From Anarhynchus alexandrinus (Eukaryota; Chordata; Aves; Charadriiformes; Charadriidae): 64,000 nucleotides of DNA. The notes under the pieces are model-generated. The model saw only the letters and a list, made by a program, of their open reading frames with translations, did not search any database and was not told the origin of the DNA. The position numbers and the translations under genes were made by a program. Numbering within the stretch: position 1 is the stretch's first letter; each line of letters opens with the position of its first letter. Location: assembly GCA_008711295.1 (NCBI GenBank), contig VUYV01000519.1:248001-312000 (forward strand), written 5' to 3'. Shown here piece by piece: positions 1 to 13,100 of this stretch.

Positions 1-320
1 ATGGGAACTTGAAGGTATTATGGAACTGATAAGCTGCCTAATTGCTACCCTGAGCCAACGATCTGTCATTTTTTGACAAAATGCTATCCTTTGGGTGAAC
101 TTTGCTCATTATAATCTCATTATAATACAAAAACACACCTCCATCCCAAAAGCTACCCGCCTCCAAGGTGCAACCACCCATCACTGAGCTTGCACTTTGA
201 ATTCTTCCTAGTCTATACTTTTAAAAGCAAAGCGAGAAAATTTTACACCAATCATAACAGAAGTATGTATGACTAGAGTGCCTCAAGCTCCACCTGAAAG
301 GTAAAAAATAGTATAAAAAT
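1..320. other. Noncoding, nothing recognised
   Basis: AT-rich sequence with no credible exon, repeat signature or regulatory cluster. It is presumed to be intron of the minus-strand PHACTR gene or intergenic DNA. Confidence 0.5.
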
Positions 321-850
321 AGCTTAAGAGAGCAGGGATGTCAGGGAAGATACCATCGCTGACCACCTCTGACTTCTGGGATCAGTCGACGGGCTGAGCC
401 TCTCTTCCCCCCCATAGGGACGCCTGTGGGTAAGGTTCGAACACATGGTTATACCGAGTGCTTCCCCAGGAAACTTAGAAATCTCTACAGAGTTGCTGTA
501 TGATGTAATGCATTTGTAGCCAGGCTGTATTACTAACATCCTCAGTATTTGCACGTGCTTTGTAGACAGTGACTTTATCACCGGCAATCCAAAAGAACTT
601 GTGCATCTGTTGCTTCAATAAACTACACTACTCATTAATCTAGCCATGAGAGTTCTCATTGAACGCGACCAAACTCCTTAAGCGTGGCTGCGCTAGTTCA
701 TGGAATGCAACTAGACTGAAGATGTACGGTGTTATTAGTGCATCCGTAATCGTGATAGTTCAGTATATTGAACATGACCAGACTTATAACACCGAATTGG
801 GCATCACTCAGAATCCAAGCCTAGCTGCCCCCAGCTCCTCTGATATCTGA
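321..850 (+). mobile_element. Possible old LTR-type retroelement fragment
   Basis: The block is richer in G+C and CpG than both flanks. It carries an AATAAA signal at 617-622, followed by a CpG-bearing stretch (GAACGCGACC near 661 and AAGCGTGGCTGCG near 680). Overall this resembles the 3' part of an avian endogenous retrovirus LTR (promoter-like body, poly(A) signal, R/U5-like tail). I could not define TG...CA ends, a target-site duplication or a primer-binding site, and no internal retroviral region adjoins it. At most it is a solo or truncated LTR. The family assignment is memory-based and weak. It could instead be an unmethylated regulatory segment. Confidence 0.3.
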
Positions 851-3800
851 GGACAAGCTGGAACACAAAGGGGTTTATTTTCTGCCAAATTACTTTGCCC
901 TTTAGCGCAACACTTAGAAAAATATTTCTTTTATAAAAAGAAGTTTTGTAAAGGGAAGTAGGTTTGCCCTTCAGATCTCTATAATAGTTGTCCAAAAATG
1001 ATGCTCTCTTCCATTGAAGACGCATCCATGTCTGATTAATTCTACACAATCAAAACCTGGCTTTAGTACTGATTTCCAGAATCCAGCCCTCAGAAAGAAA
1101 CAGAATTTCCTGAAGGTTCACGTCCTTATGATGCTCTAAGTAAAACAAACCAATCCCCACAATAACAAAAAGGGAAGAAACCCCTCCACACTCCACCCAG
1201 GTAACTCAAGCTCCCGCCACGATGCAAGGCTGAAACATTGCAGTGAGCTGCAAGTGAACCTTGTCTAGCAAGGGCCCTTCAGAAGAAACCCTGACCAGCT
1301 GGAGCAATGTCTCAAGGACTCCATCCCTTCTAAAAACTACAATTAAGGGTAGAAAAAGCATTTCAAGCTTCGGGTCACAGATTAGGGGGGTGAGAATGTA
1401 TGAATGAGGGCATGTTTTTTCACACACTCAGGATACACTTGTACAGCAAAACAGCAGATTAAATCCCAGTTTTAAGACATTCTTTCTGCGTTTCTTTTGT
1501 CTGGTTGAATACTGCTTTTCTATGGCAATGGAGTGGAATCCAACATTAGCTATTTTACAAAGCAGCACCAAAAGAAAAGCATAAAATTAATAAAGTAAAG
1601 GGATGGCTGGGTGATACTTTACCAAGTAGTAAAGACACAGAGGAAACAGCAAAATATTTTTGTTTCAGCTGAACCATACACCACCAAAACCAAAAGAAAC
1701 CCTAAAAGCCAACATCCCCTTTCCTACAAATGCATATGGCATACCCTTAACCCTTTGAGGTTTTTTCGGCTGCTCCTTAGGGCAAATGCTGATATTTCAT
1801 TCACAAGGCTACTGAAATATAGATAAAGGTAGCACTGTTAATTGGCAACCCTACTGGCCTGAGAGATGGTGAGCTATGACTGATTTGAACCTCCAATTTT
1901 CACTCCGGACTTCAGATTATCCTTGACCAAATCATCAAAACCTAAATCTATGTATGCACATTGGGGCTGTCCTAGAAGGTCACCAATCTCTGTGGTAAGA
2001 AGAATCAACATGTTGTTCCAATCCTGTTGTTACACTGACTCTCTACATCTGAATGGCTGTGACTGGGGTCTTCTCCACTTCCGCTTTCATGCCTTAGCCT
2101 ACAGGCAAAGGAGTTGAAAAGTGGCAGAGCAACATGAAAGTACGTATGCACTAGCTGAGAACTAGCAAGTAGAAAGAACAGCACAGGGCTGGCCAGGGAT
2201 TAGTATTCAAATGCAATACAGAGAATTTAAATGATGTTCCTAAAGATCACTTTCTGGATTTTCAGTCACGCTACTTGCCGAGATGAAAAGCAACTCCCTG
2301 GATACTATGTAAGAACTTAGAAGAAAGCCAGAGCAGGATCCTGCTGATGCCAAAGTCTGTGGGGCTCAGAAGGACCACTGATATGCATTGGACAGGATTT
2401 ACATCAGGCTGCAAAATGCATGACCTTGATCCTCTTTCAGCTTCAAGTACAACTGATGCATTGCTATATCCCAGTCTGGATTACTCAGTAAAAGCCCAAC
2501 CAGGTCTATCAATCACCTCATCCAGTAATAAATCTTACCTACAGACCAGCAAGGCAGTGGATGGAAAAAAGTAGATTATTTTAACAAGAGGGCTTACATT
2601 ATTTATGCCTCCTTTTCACTGGGTTTACAACAGCTTAGCTCATAAGCGTTCTTTTTCATTGACACATATCTAAACAAGAAAGGAAGTATTGGTGCTTTTC
2701 AAAGACAAATATCGAGGGACAAATACTCTTGTGACTTCAAGGGATAACTCCACACTGGCAGCAACACAGAATGGCATCACAGCAGGGAAACCCTGAAGGG
2801 CAGATTTCTTCCCTGACATGAGCAGAGCACGGCTGGCGCTGAGACACATAAGTGACCTTAATGCTCCTTGGGCTAGACATCTACCCTGGCTGGACACACA
2901 TCCCAGCAGGAGGACAACTGCTTAGCGGGGTCCAGAATGACTGCACGGGGGAAGCAGGTCTTCCCATCCCGTGAAGCAGAGAGACAAAACAGTGGCCTTG
3001 TGCTCTGGGAGGCGTGTTGCTGAGTGCCCTTCCCTCCCACCTTGCCGAAGCTAGGACAGCAGTCCATCAGAGTTGAGTTTCAAGGCAGAGTTCAGTTCTG
3101 CAGCCCCTTCTCACCTGTGTAGTCCCACTGAAGTAAACAGGGCTGCTCACACAAGTAGCTGCTACTCAGAACCTGTCACCTTTTGAGGATTACCAGTTTT
3201 GTGACAATTCATGTAACAAACCACTCTGTGCAGCAGCAATACAAAAAAATCATCCTTTCTCTTTTCTTTTCTTTTTTTAAGGAATGCAGCAGTGAAGCAA
3301 GCAAAAAGCCTTCAGTGTATGTTATCAGCCCTAGGTGACAGCTTTCCTTCCTCCTTTCCTCCTCACAAGCTTTTTTTTTCTTTTTTTTTAATGTTCATGT
3401 TTTTTAAAGTTGTATTAAACGAAGGTAACTGTAAATTACAGATCTATTCATAACAAGGTGATTTTTTTTTCTTCTTTTTGTTACTGTATTGGGTCTTTAG
3501 AAGCTAAGTTGTTCTATGAGCACCACAGTGGGAGCACATTAAAACTTTAAAAGGTAGACAAAAAGAAACAAAGAATAAAAACAAGCTTGTAATTTATTAC
3601 AATAATTATTTAAGTTTAGAATCTGTCATACTTCTTTAGATGGAATATCACCTTACCCCTTCATATCCCACCACTAACTCTAGTCTTTGTGCCTGTGAAA
3701 AAGGAGTTCCTGAGTAGGAAGGCAAAGCTTGGCCCTCCAGTTTCACCTTCCTCTTTTTCCAGAGTTGACAACATTTGGCTTTTTCATTTCTTGGCATTTA

Positions 3801-6800
3801 AGACTCTAGTACTAGACACCCTGCTACTCCATTAACTGCCAAATGATGTATCATCTGACAATCATTACTATTTTAAAGTAAACCTGTTGGAATCCTGACC
3901 TCCACTATTCTATTTTATTTTTTATAATAAATATAGCTTTGGAAGTGCATTAATATTTGGAGCCTAAAAGCTTTGAAAGTACAGTTTGAACAGCGAAGAG
4001 GCTTAAGACAGAAGATATTCCATATTTCATAGCCTGGGTTTTTCATCTCATCCTTCAGGGACACAACCATTTGGGCCTGTTTCTGCCCCCATCCCTCCAG
4101 GTCCTTCTACCCATGAAGTCCACATCCCAGTAGCCACCCCAGTTCAGATCCATGGTAGTGAACAGACAAGAAGTAGATGTGAATAAGCCATGACTGTAAC
4201 TGTCTGCTGATTTTCTTTCAAATTCTGCCAAACAAACCAACAGTGGCCACGCCAAAAACCCCAAGGAACTGGCATCCTTCCATAAAAGCATGCAATTAAT
4301 AAAGCTACATGCAGGTCACCCAGTGAAGAGTAATGTTGAGTGAGGAAGTAGGATGGGCTCTGCCACACACCAAAGCTCTCTGCCACACTAAGGCTAGAAT
4401 GGCGTTTCCAAGTTCTGGGTCGCAAGCCCAAATTGAAGCAACTGATCATCTATAAGGAGAACAATTCACTGGCTTTGCATGTATTTCAAATAAGTTTCTT
4501 GCTAGGAGCATACTGGTTTTTTGACATCACATGGGTCACATTATTCTAAAAAAATACAGAAACAGTGAAAACTGAAGCCATCACTACCACGACTGTCTGG
4601 TAAGCCTGGTCTAGGAGGATCCAACCCCTGTTCGCACTGCTGTACAGGTTTAAGCTTCCAGGTTCTTGCATCGCCCAATGAAACGGTGAAAAGGACCCAC
4701 CTGCTAGCATCCATTTCTCTTGCTCCCCTCCACAAATGCATAAGACCCTATGTTTTGAAGATGTGAATCAGCAATGAAATAATCACCCTACACTCCAAAT
4801 GACCAAAATGAAACTGTTTCCATTACTTCCATAAACAGAGATTATGTTCGTCTATTATTTCTGTGACCTTCCGATAAGCATGACCAATGTTTTCTGCAAC
4901 AATTAAAGAACTGCAACACCCACAAACCCCTGAATTGTCTGTCCTTTAGACACTACAGAGGACAAGAGCTCAAGGCCTCAGAACAAGACCTCAGAACTGA
5001 TACAGTACATCAGTTCCTCTGTATTAACAGAGGATCCATCTAACTCAGGAGTGCCTACTAGTATTTCAATATAGTCAATTAATAGTTATCTGCTAGCACC
5101 TCTAGGACCAGAAACACTGGAAAGCTGGGGTTTTTTTTCACTCCTCTGGTGCACTAGTGTACTCATACAATGAGGTATACAGCACATCAGTTTCCTCATT
5201 AGGCCAGAAGTCTCCTTCTAGTGCAGGCACCATGAGGTCAGCTGCAAATTACTTTCCAGAGGGCATCCTGAGGACAGTAGTAAGGCTGGGGTGGGTAGCT
5301 TTCCCTGGGATATAGTTTTTCCTAGATAGAAATAAATACATTTCTAGGATGTGTCAGATCGGCCAAGCATGCTCTGTGGAGATGCTCTTTGAATGTGGAG
5401 AAAAGTACACAGACTTACAGGTATCCAGAGACAGGGTTATACCACTGCTCTGACCGGATTGCTTCAGATCTGGAAATCCCTGGCAAATGTTTGGCAGACT
5501 TGGATTTCTTCCCCACAGAGAAATTGTGTTTGGGCAGAAACCACAGGCAGTCCAGCACATCTGGCAACCATAAACCTGTCCAACTCGAGAGATGTTATGA
5601 GGCTGTGTGGGCCAGCAGCCCAAGTAAGGTGGAAGAGGCTATGCAAAAATTAATGGTATACTGTGATTAGGGACCTGAGGAACACTCCTGCATACCTAAA
5701 ACTGGGTGTGTGCCCCAGGTACATCCCAGCTGTATATTAGGGTGCACATAAGACACACGCATCTGTGGCCCTGATTTCCAAGAGGCTGGTCTAGCAAAAC
5801 CAATTTGCCCCAATTGAAACTGAGTGTGCAAACAGGGAAAGCATGAGGCTGTAAAAAACAGTTATGAGTGACAGCCGCAGGAACCACTATTTGAGTTGAT
5901 GTGGTGAAGTCTTCCCATTTCTCTCCAATGTCTGTTCCCTGCACTCTTCTGTGCATGGGCACAGACTGGTTCTGAACATGATACTTTGCAGAATGGCAAG
6001 CAGTTCTGAAGAGGTGTGCCAGCACCTCGGGGTCTGTGCTGTGCCCCCCAAGACAATGCAAGGCTCTTAATGGGAATATATGAGAAGAACCTCATCTGCC
6101 CTGCCTCCCGCCAACATTTTTATTTGGGACTGGTTCTTGTTTACTCTCTCTTTTCTGAAACAAACAAACAAACAAACAAACAAAAAGTGCTGAGATGAAG
6201 ATCTCCACAGAGCAGATTTTCATTTGCAACTTAGAGACCGACTCAGGAACACGCTTCTGATGTTTGCTAATGATGAACCTAGATGCATCTGTGCTTTCCT
6301 GAACTTGGTCCTTCTGCAGTCACAATAAGCCAAAGCTGGAGGTGGCTAGGGAAGTCAGTATCTTTGTATGACAGTAGTTCTTTCTTTTCCATGGCTAATT
6401 ACAGAATGGTAATAGAATATGTATTTATTTATTTGAAGAAGGATACTGTAATGGTGATCTATCAGAAGCTGTGTTATCTGTGTAATAGAAGCTCACTTTG
6501 CAGCAAATTTAAATCCTAACCACACTGATCATCACACTAAAGCTCCTGTAAGACATATTTCATTATCTTCCTCAAAGGGCATTCCAAATATCATGCAGCG
6601 ATTCTACCTTACAGGGAGACTAATTAAATATAGCCATCTAGTTACCGTTGTACCAGGGAACCTTAATTACCCTGCAACCCTTTAAAGGTTGTTTGGGAGA
6701 CTCATTCTGATACAGTGTTAAAAGTACGCAGAGCTTCAGATAACTATCTCCTACCCACTGGGGACTAAAAATCCTATTATGTAAGAGGGCCTTTGGACAG

Positions 6801-7609
6801 ACGTATAATTTAAATGAACAGGAAATCAGTCAGACCTATTTTTCTGGACGTTTTTCATTTGTTTTCAATCCACTCTGAAGTACTCCAAAACTGCATTAAA
6901 AGGAAACTTATTTGCTCATATTCGGTATCCTTTTCCTGAGGGGAGAGGGAGGAGAAAGAAGCCTGAAAAAAAGTACAAAAGCATTGCTTTAACTTAATTA
7001 TGAAGCTACCAGGAAAGGTTTCTAAGGTGAGGTGTGCATTGTAACGAACACATTGTCATAATCCTTTCAGGGCAAATCATGCAAGTGCAGTGACAAGACA
7101 CTGCAACAACATAAGAAACTTCTCTGCACAAGATGCATGCTTGATCCTTCACTCTGAGACCAATGTGGTTTCAGGGTACTGTTGAGTCAGTAGATAAAGG
7201 GTTGAAAAAGAACCTTTATTGCCTTTTGTAGTCACTTATTTAGCCAATATGAAGAACAATGCAGAGAAGCTCTGTTATAAATAACTGCTAGTTCTCCAAT
7301 CTCAAAAGAAAGATGACTGCAACGCAGACTTCAGAAGGGAGGACAAGTCCTTCAGACAGAGCATCCCCCTTACCACACAGAATGGCACAGAATTAAGGAA
7401 GGGGATTCCAAAGGGAAAAGCATCACAGGACTTTGTCAGAAGAAAGAGGTTAGCACTTAAGGTTCTAGTTTACAGATGAGAATAAAAACTTGTAAGGATA
7501 CACATAAATACCTGTGCAGTTGTGCCACAAGGTACAAAAGATCTAGCAAGAAAAAATATCTTTGGCTGACCGAAAACACCCTGTGCATAGACATTTATAG
7601 AAACATTTT
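851..7609. other. Intron-like noncoding DNA
   Basis: No recognisable exon. Pyrimidine-rich tracts occur at 3250-3400 and 3460-3480. Open stretches on both strands at 5354-5670 and 5696-6061 have no family resemblance I know. A short tetranucleotide repeat at 6158-6186 is listed separately. Confidence 0.5.
6158..6186. repeat. (CAAA)n microsatellite
   Basis: About six tandem copies of CAAA end in an A-run. It is a simple repeat that follows a pyrimidine-rich stretch. Confidence 0.95.
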
Positions 7610-7727
7610 GGCCTTGGGCAACCTGGTCTAGTGGGAGGTGTCCCTGCCTATGGCAGGGGGGTTGGAACTCGATGATCTTCAAGGTCCTTTCCAACCTAAA
7701 CCATTCTATGATTCTATGATTCTATGA
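7610..7727 (+). mobile_element. CR1 LINE, truncated 3' end
   Basis: CR1 is the dominant non-LTR retrotransposon of birds. New copies are usually truncated at the 5' end and end in short direct repeats instead of poly(A). This copy of about 118 bp covers only the CR1 3' untranslated tail. It starts with CTTGGGCAACCTGGTCTAG, continues through the GGCAGGGGGGTTGGAACT motif and the AAGGTCCTTTCCAACCTAAA motif, and ends in about two and a half ATTCTATGAT units (7702-7727). Few differences from the family consensus as I remember it are visible, so it is one of the younger insertions here. It lies antisense to the PHACTR exon, has no coding capacity, and is the main evidence for an avian genome. Confidence 0.94.
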
Positions 7728-8929
7728 AACTGTTTTGGTAATGTTCGCGGGAAGCGAGATATTAAATTAAAAAAATACAGTCTTCTTAAACCCAATTAGC
7801 AGGAAAAAAACCCCAACAAAACAAACAGCACATTCAATTCTAGCACAGAGGAACATCTTTCTTCAGTCCAACAATCTTCTTTTCAGGGAAAGAAATACAG
7901 CTTAATGATTGAATCCGCTTTGGCCATTCTCCCCATTCCTCCACACATTCCCAGAAAATGTCTTGATCCCTCCCAAAATTTGGACGGGGAGAATTGTTAG
8001 CAAATACAATTATTAAGCTCACTTATTAAGACCATTGTGATTGGAGAAAGACACAATACAGGTCCTCTCTCCACCACTATAATCCTTTCTTTCTGTACGA
8101 TTTCTAGGTCTTCTGAGCTTCCTCCTCATGGAGAGGACATATATGGAGGTTGGAGATGACTTATCCCGGAGTCTTCAAGGCACGCTTGAAGGCAGGGGAA
8201 AGACAACAGATACATTCTTGTGTTCATTGAATGGCATATTAGTTAAGGGGCCACACTGTGAGCAGCAGCAATGATACCCCTCCCACCCAATAAAAAAAAG
8301 AAAAAGATGAGGGGTACCTTTATATACAGTCCTGGATTTTCTTCCAAGATAGCAACACCAGCTAAACCGAAATACGAAAGTTGATCTAAGCTAGTAAGAA
8401 TACCTTCTTCAAGATCCAACCTGCACTTCCTTGCTTAATCCACTTTAAAACTCTGCGTTAAATTCAGTGTAAAATTCTAAAAGGGGTATAACACTGTGTT
8501 CGAAAAGGCAAACCGCCCACAACATACCATTCAACAAGGAAGTCGGATGTACACTAGTGGCTATGGTACACTAAAGCTCTATTGCACACATAAACCTAAA
8601 CCCATAGTTTCACAGAAGTAAACAAACAATACCAAATGTGTTCCAATGTAGTGACAAAAAGTTACACGGGAGGTCAGATGTTTTGAATGATGTTTTGCAA
8701 AAACAGCTCTGGATTTTACTATGGCTAATACTGTCACCATGTCCACTTCCTCAGCATATCCCTCTATCTCTTGCTGACAATAATCTTTTTCTTTCTGTTA
8801 TGAGCTCTAATGAAAGCTAAGTGCCTCCTTATTCACCACACCGATATACACCTGACACAATGTTTTATTTTAGCAGACAGAGGGAAGACAGAAGTTTAAA
8901 AGCAGGATGCATCTCCGAAAAGGTAAGCA
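7728..8929. other. Intron-like noncoding DNA
   Basis: No exon, repeat family or clear regulatory motif seen. There is a short A-rich run at 8290-8305. Confidence 0.5.
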
Positions 8930-9560
8930 AGCAGGTCCTGCATTTCGCTGCCTCTCAACACTAGGCACTACGTTACATTGCAGTTGGCTACAAATATCCG
9001 TAAGCGCTGCCAAAAGCCGCACAGAGAGAAACGTAACCTGAAACAGCTACGATGAAGGACGGAACACCCATCACTGGTCCTCACCTGTCTACCCACCACC
9101 GACTTGGGCAACGGAAAGAACAAGTGCACATCTTACGGAGCGATCCCTCTGCCGCCCACTTTAAGCCTTTTAAACTCATGCTGGTTAACAGATGGTCCCT
9201 GCACGCTCCTAAGGCTGCGGACACACACCTCTAGGTATACACAGCCACTTCGGTGGGTACCTGATAAGATCATGCTTCTGCTGCCCAGGGCAGCGTTAAC
9301 TGCGAACAGCTACGTTTAGTAAGCCCGGCCTTTATTTAATGACATCACATGCCCTACGCTGCCTTAATCTTGGTGACTCTTTCCTCCTGGTTTCCTATTA
9401 TTATGTCATGAAGCCCGCTAACAAAAAACTATATTCCATCTGTGCAACGATACTTCCCCACCGAACATTTTTGCCACTCTCCCCTTGGGTCTCCTTTAAC
9501 ACTGACAGCGCTGTTACGGGCACTGCTTGCAGAGGGGAAAGCTCAGGACCCCAAGGTTAT
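8930..9560. promoter_or_regulatory. CpG-bearing block, candidate regulatory element
   Basis: I count roughly 25 CpG dinucleotides in about 630 bp, far denser than the CpG-poor sequence on both sides. The G+C content is only moderate, so it is not a classical island. A CRE-like TGACATCA lies at 9340-9347. There is no TATA box and no reading frame of recognisable origin. It directly abuts a TAAT-rich block (9580-10130). Together they could be an enhancer or a weak promoter. The assignment is inference from composition only. Confidence 0.33.
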
Positions 9561-9579
9561 TCAGTGATGCCTATCGTGT

Positions 9580-10130
9580 TTTCTTTAAAAAAATAATCAT
9601 TATTTATAAATTAATTTGTCCTGAAAAATACTATTTCAAGCAATCTTATCAAATTTATCTCAGAGAATGGCTTGTTATTCTGAGCCTTGAGATAAGACTA
9701 AATTACAAACCAAGCCTTATTGATTTTTTTTTTGCCTTGTAATTATAGGCTATTATTTTACAGGTTATTAGTTAACCCCAGTTAATTTTTTATTATTAGC
9801 TTTGAAATGCTCCAAGATTTCGCCATGTTTCCACACAGAGAAAATTAAAATGATCAATTGCTTTCCATTTATTTTTGACTATTTCAACCTTGTAAGCAAT
9901 TGTGACAATTTTGAAACAAACTTTTAAAGCTTCTTTGGAAAAACATTCATTACATCAGTGAAATCTAAAGAGCCTTCACGTGCAGTGTAAGTCATAAGAA
10001 GTGATGAACAAAGAAGGTGGTAAGATAAAATTAAATTGTTAATGAACGGATGAACGTGCCAAATTGCTTTAAATATAAGCAATGACTACTCATTAGCAGC
10101 TTAATGCAGTTTATTCCTAACTTTCCACCT
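9580..10130. promoter_or_regulatory. TAAT-rich block, candidate conserved noncoding element
   Basis: This very AT-rich stretch holds many homeodomain core motifs (TAAT/ATTA), for example around 9595, 9740, 9780 and 10035. It also has an imperfect hairpin at 9655-9695 with an inverted pair of GATA motifs (TTATCTCA ... TGAGATAA). Such texture is common in developmental enhancers, but AT-rich introns also produce it by chance. No coding potential. Confidence 0.28.
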
Positions 10131-13100
10131 CAGTGTTTGCAATAAACCACAACAACCCAAAGAGCACTCACTAAGCAGAGAGCAGGAGCGATCATCACTC
10201 TAGGGAATGACTGTCTTAACTGGGTTCATGGAAGCACTGTGTAGATTACGTAGCTCTTTATCAGGTGTCCTAAAGCTACAGGGTGATCATTTAAAGCCTA
10301 TAGCTCCCAGCTTAGAGCTTTAAATGCTGGTATGGCAACTCGCCCAACCCAGTAGGGACAGCCTTCAACAAACTGCAGGCCAACATATTGCTGCTGCCAG
10401 CATACGTAGCCCTGATAAACACAGGAGAATGGAAAAGGCGGCAGGAGAAGAGAGATGCCAACGACAACAAACAACAACAACAAAACAACCCCACAGAAGG
10501 CAGAAGCTGAGAGCATCGCATGAGATATTCAACTGCAGACCTCTTCACCAGCAGTCTGCACAACATGACCTTCACGCCCACATGCTCCCGCAACTCAGGC
10601 TGAGCACAGGGAAGAGCCGCTCTCCTCCAAACGTTACAGATGCCTCATGCATCAAGCATAGCCACATCAAGGTCTCTGCATTTGTTTCCAGCACTTCTCT
10701 AGTGCAAGAAAACAGAATTAAGGAGAAGAAAAAAAGTTATGTATGAAAGCTGTACTATCATCATCTCAGCAAGGAAAACAAAGGACCATGACAGATGTCA
10801 GATGGGAGTAATCTCTTTCTCAAGGAATACTGCAATATAACTATTAATTTCTCATTTCATCCTAACTGGGGGCATATTTTCTGTTCTGAGAGGGATGCCT
10901 ATGGCTTAGTACAAAACTGTAGCGAATTGGCACTAGCTTGAGACAGACTCTTTTAATTTAAGGCCGTTTCTGATGGCTTAACACTGTTGTAACACTTGAC
11001 TGACTTAGGTTTTTCGACTGACTGAGGGAACATAGGAACATTATTCCCAAGGGTACGCACCCCAGTCAGTTCTTAAATCTAACCATCAGTAGATTCCTCA
11101 TCCTTTTATCCACAGAACAGAAATAGGGACACACAGGCAGACAAGTGCCACACTCAAAACAGGGCCTCCCCAGTTTGGGGCATCAAACTTGTGTCAGGCT
11201 TCAACTATTTCCGACACTCTAGCGAAGAATTAGATTTAGACTTGATGAAATTTTTCTTCCATTTTAATAATGCATCAAGTATTTAATTTGCTTATAAACT
11301 ATTAACCAGATGTCTGTCTGTCCAAGTACTGTAAGCACTAACCGTAAAAATTATATTGCACTATAAATTATGCATAGCAAGGATTTTCTGATTAACTGAA
11401 ATATGCGCTGCAGTTGTTACCCATCATAGTTGAAATGGCATGTGTCCATACAGTATATCAGCATGCAAACACTTGTCACATACTTCCCCTATCTTATGTA
11501 CTTCATAACCAGAATGAAACCACAGTGAGTCTGGAGTGCAGAAGAAACACAGGCATTTAATTTTCAACTCTGCCTCCATATTTTCTTGGTGAATTTAAGT
11601 TGTTCTTTGGACGTCATCTTCATTTTTTTTTTCTTATAGGTTGAATTCTAATTTCAAGATACAAAAATTATTACTAAGTCTGCAGTAAAGGCAATAATTA
11701 CCTTCTTTTAAATATTCGGTAACACTGGCTCTGCAGAAAAACCTAGGGAAGGCAGCCGTGTACTGAGGGTCAAGCTATAACCTCAACATATCAATATAAA
11801 ACAAGACCACCAATGCATTCTAAAGAAGGCAGCAGAATTGCATGATTATGAATAATTTTACCCAAAAAGTATTCTGAATGAAGAAAACATTTTTAGTTGA
11901 CTATATCAACAAATTGTATTACCATGCAAAACATATTAAATTAATATCATTAAAATGTTAGAGCTGACACTTTTTGCACCTTATCCACAAGAGATACATT
12001 GTCATGAATATTCGTCACCAAGAAAGCGTGAGTGCAGCCAAGTTTTATTTTGCTGCAGAAGTATAATATTCCACACTGATTCTATGGTCTAAAGTCTAAG
12101 CACAAGAAACAACTACTAATAACACAATATTTCATTAGCACTGACATTTATATTATCTGAAAGCAGACAGCCCAGGTCATTCTCTCTGCACTAATGACTT
12201 CTGTCATACTGCAAAAACTTACAAACTTTAAGACTGATTCTGAAGGCACTTAGATGCCTGGCTGAGAGTATTACTGTGAGTAGTCCCAATGAAACCAATT
12301 AGTTGACTCAGAGTAATTAAGCATTAAAGCTAATTATACCTGTTACTGAGAATTAGGCCCTTTCTTTTTACTAAATTTTACAGATAATAATTCTGAACAG
12401 GGTTGCCAGTTCTGACAATTTTATCTGAAGTTTTGGAAAATGTATTTTCCTTAACGACCTAATTCCAAGAAGAAAACTGTGGTTCCTGATGAAACAAGAA
12501 AAATAAAAGGATTTTGTGGTGTCCCAGCTTGCAGGAATAAACTTGGTTGTGTTAACCCAACAAGCTCATCGAGCAAAAGACAAATACAGAGATAACTTCT
12601 TACTCAGGCAAATTGTGCCACATCCACTTTCTTGAAGAACCAGGTTAGCAACAAAGCACCGCAGCAGACTTAAAATCACACATACTGCATACAGCTGTGA
12701 GAGGCAGCAGGTCTGCATATTCTGATCCCAAAGCAAACGTGCACCTTCCTTCTATCTCCTGTCACGGTTGTTCCACAGCAACGCCAGTGCCATTGACAGC
12801 ACAGGTATCAGCTGCCCCCCTGACACAGAAAGGTGATACACACGTACAGTGCCACAAGAGTGGTTAAAATATCAAAGCTTTTTTTTAACCATTTCCCCCA
12901 ACACATTCAGCATTCAGAGAAATGGATCTTGTATCATTTTCTTCTTGCCAGTTCCATCATTTTGACTAACTATGCTTCTCCCTTCACTTGGAGAACCTGT
13001 AAACTTTTTCCCACCTGGCACTCACTGAAGGTCACAGTCTTAAACCAAAGGTCTCCAAAGCCAAGCACAAGAGTTAAAACCCTCATTGCTGTTAAGACCT

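Noticed and set aside
433..443. tRNA B-box-like GGTTCGAACAC
   Set aside because: No matching A box, acceptor stem or terminator. No tRNA fold can be drawn around it.
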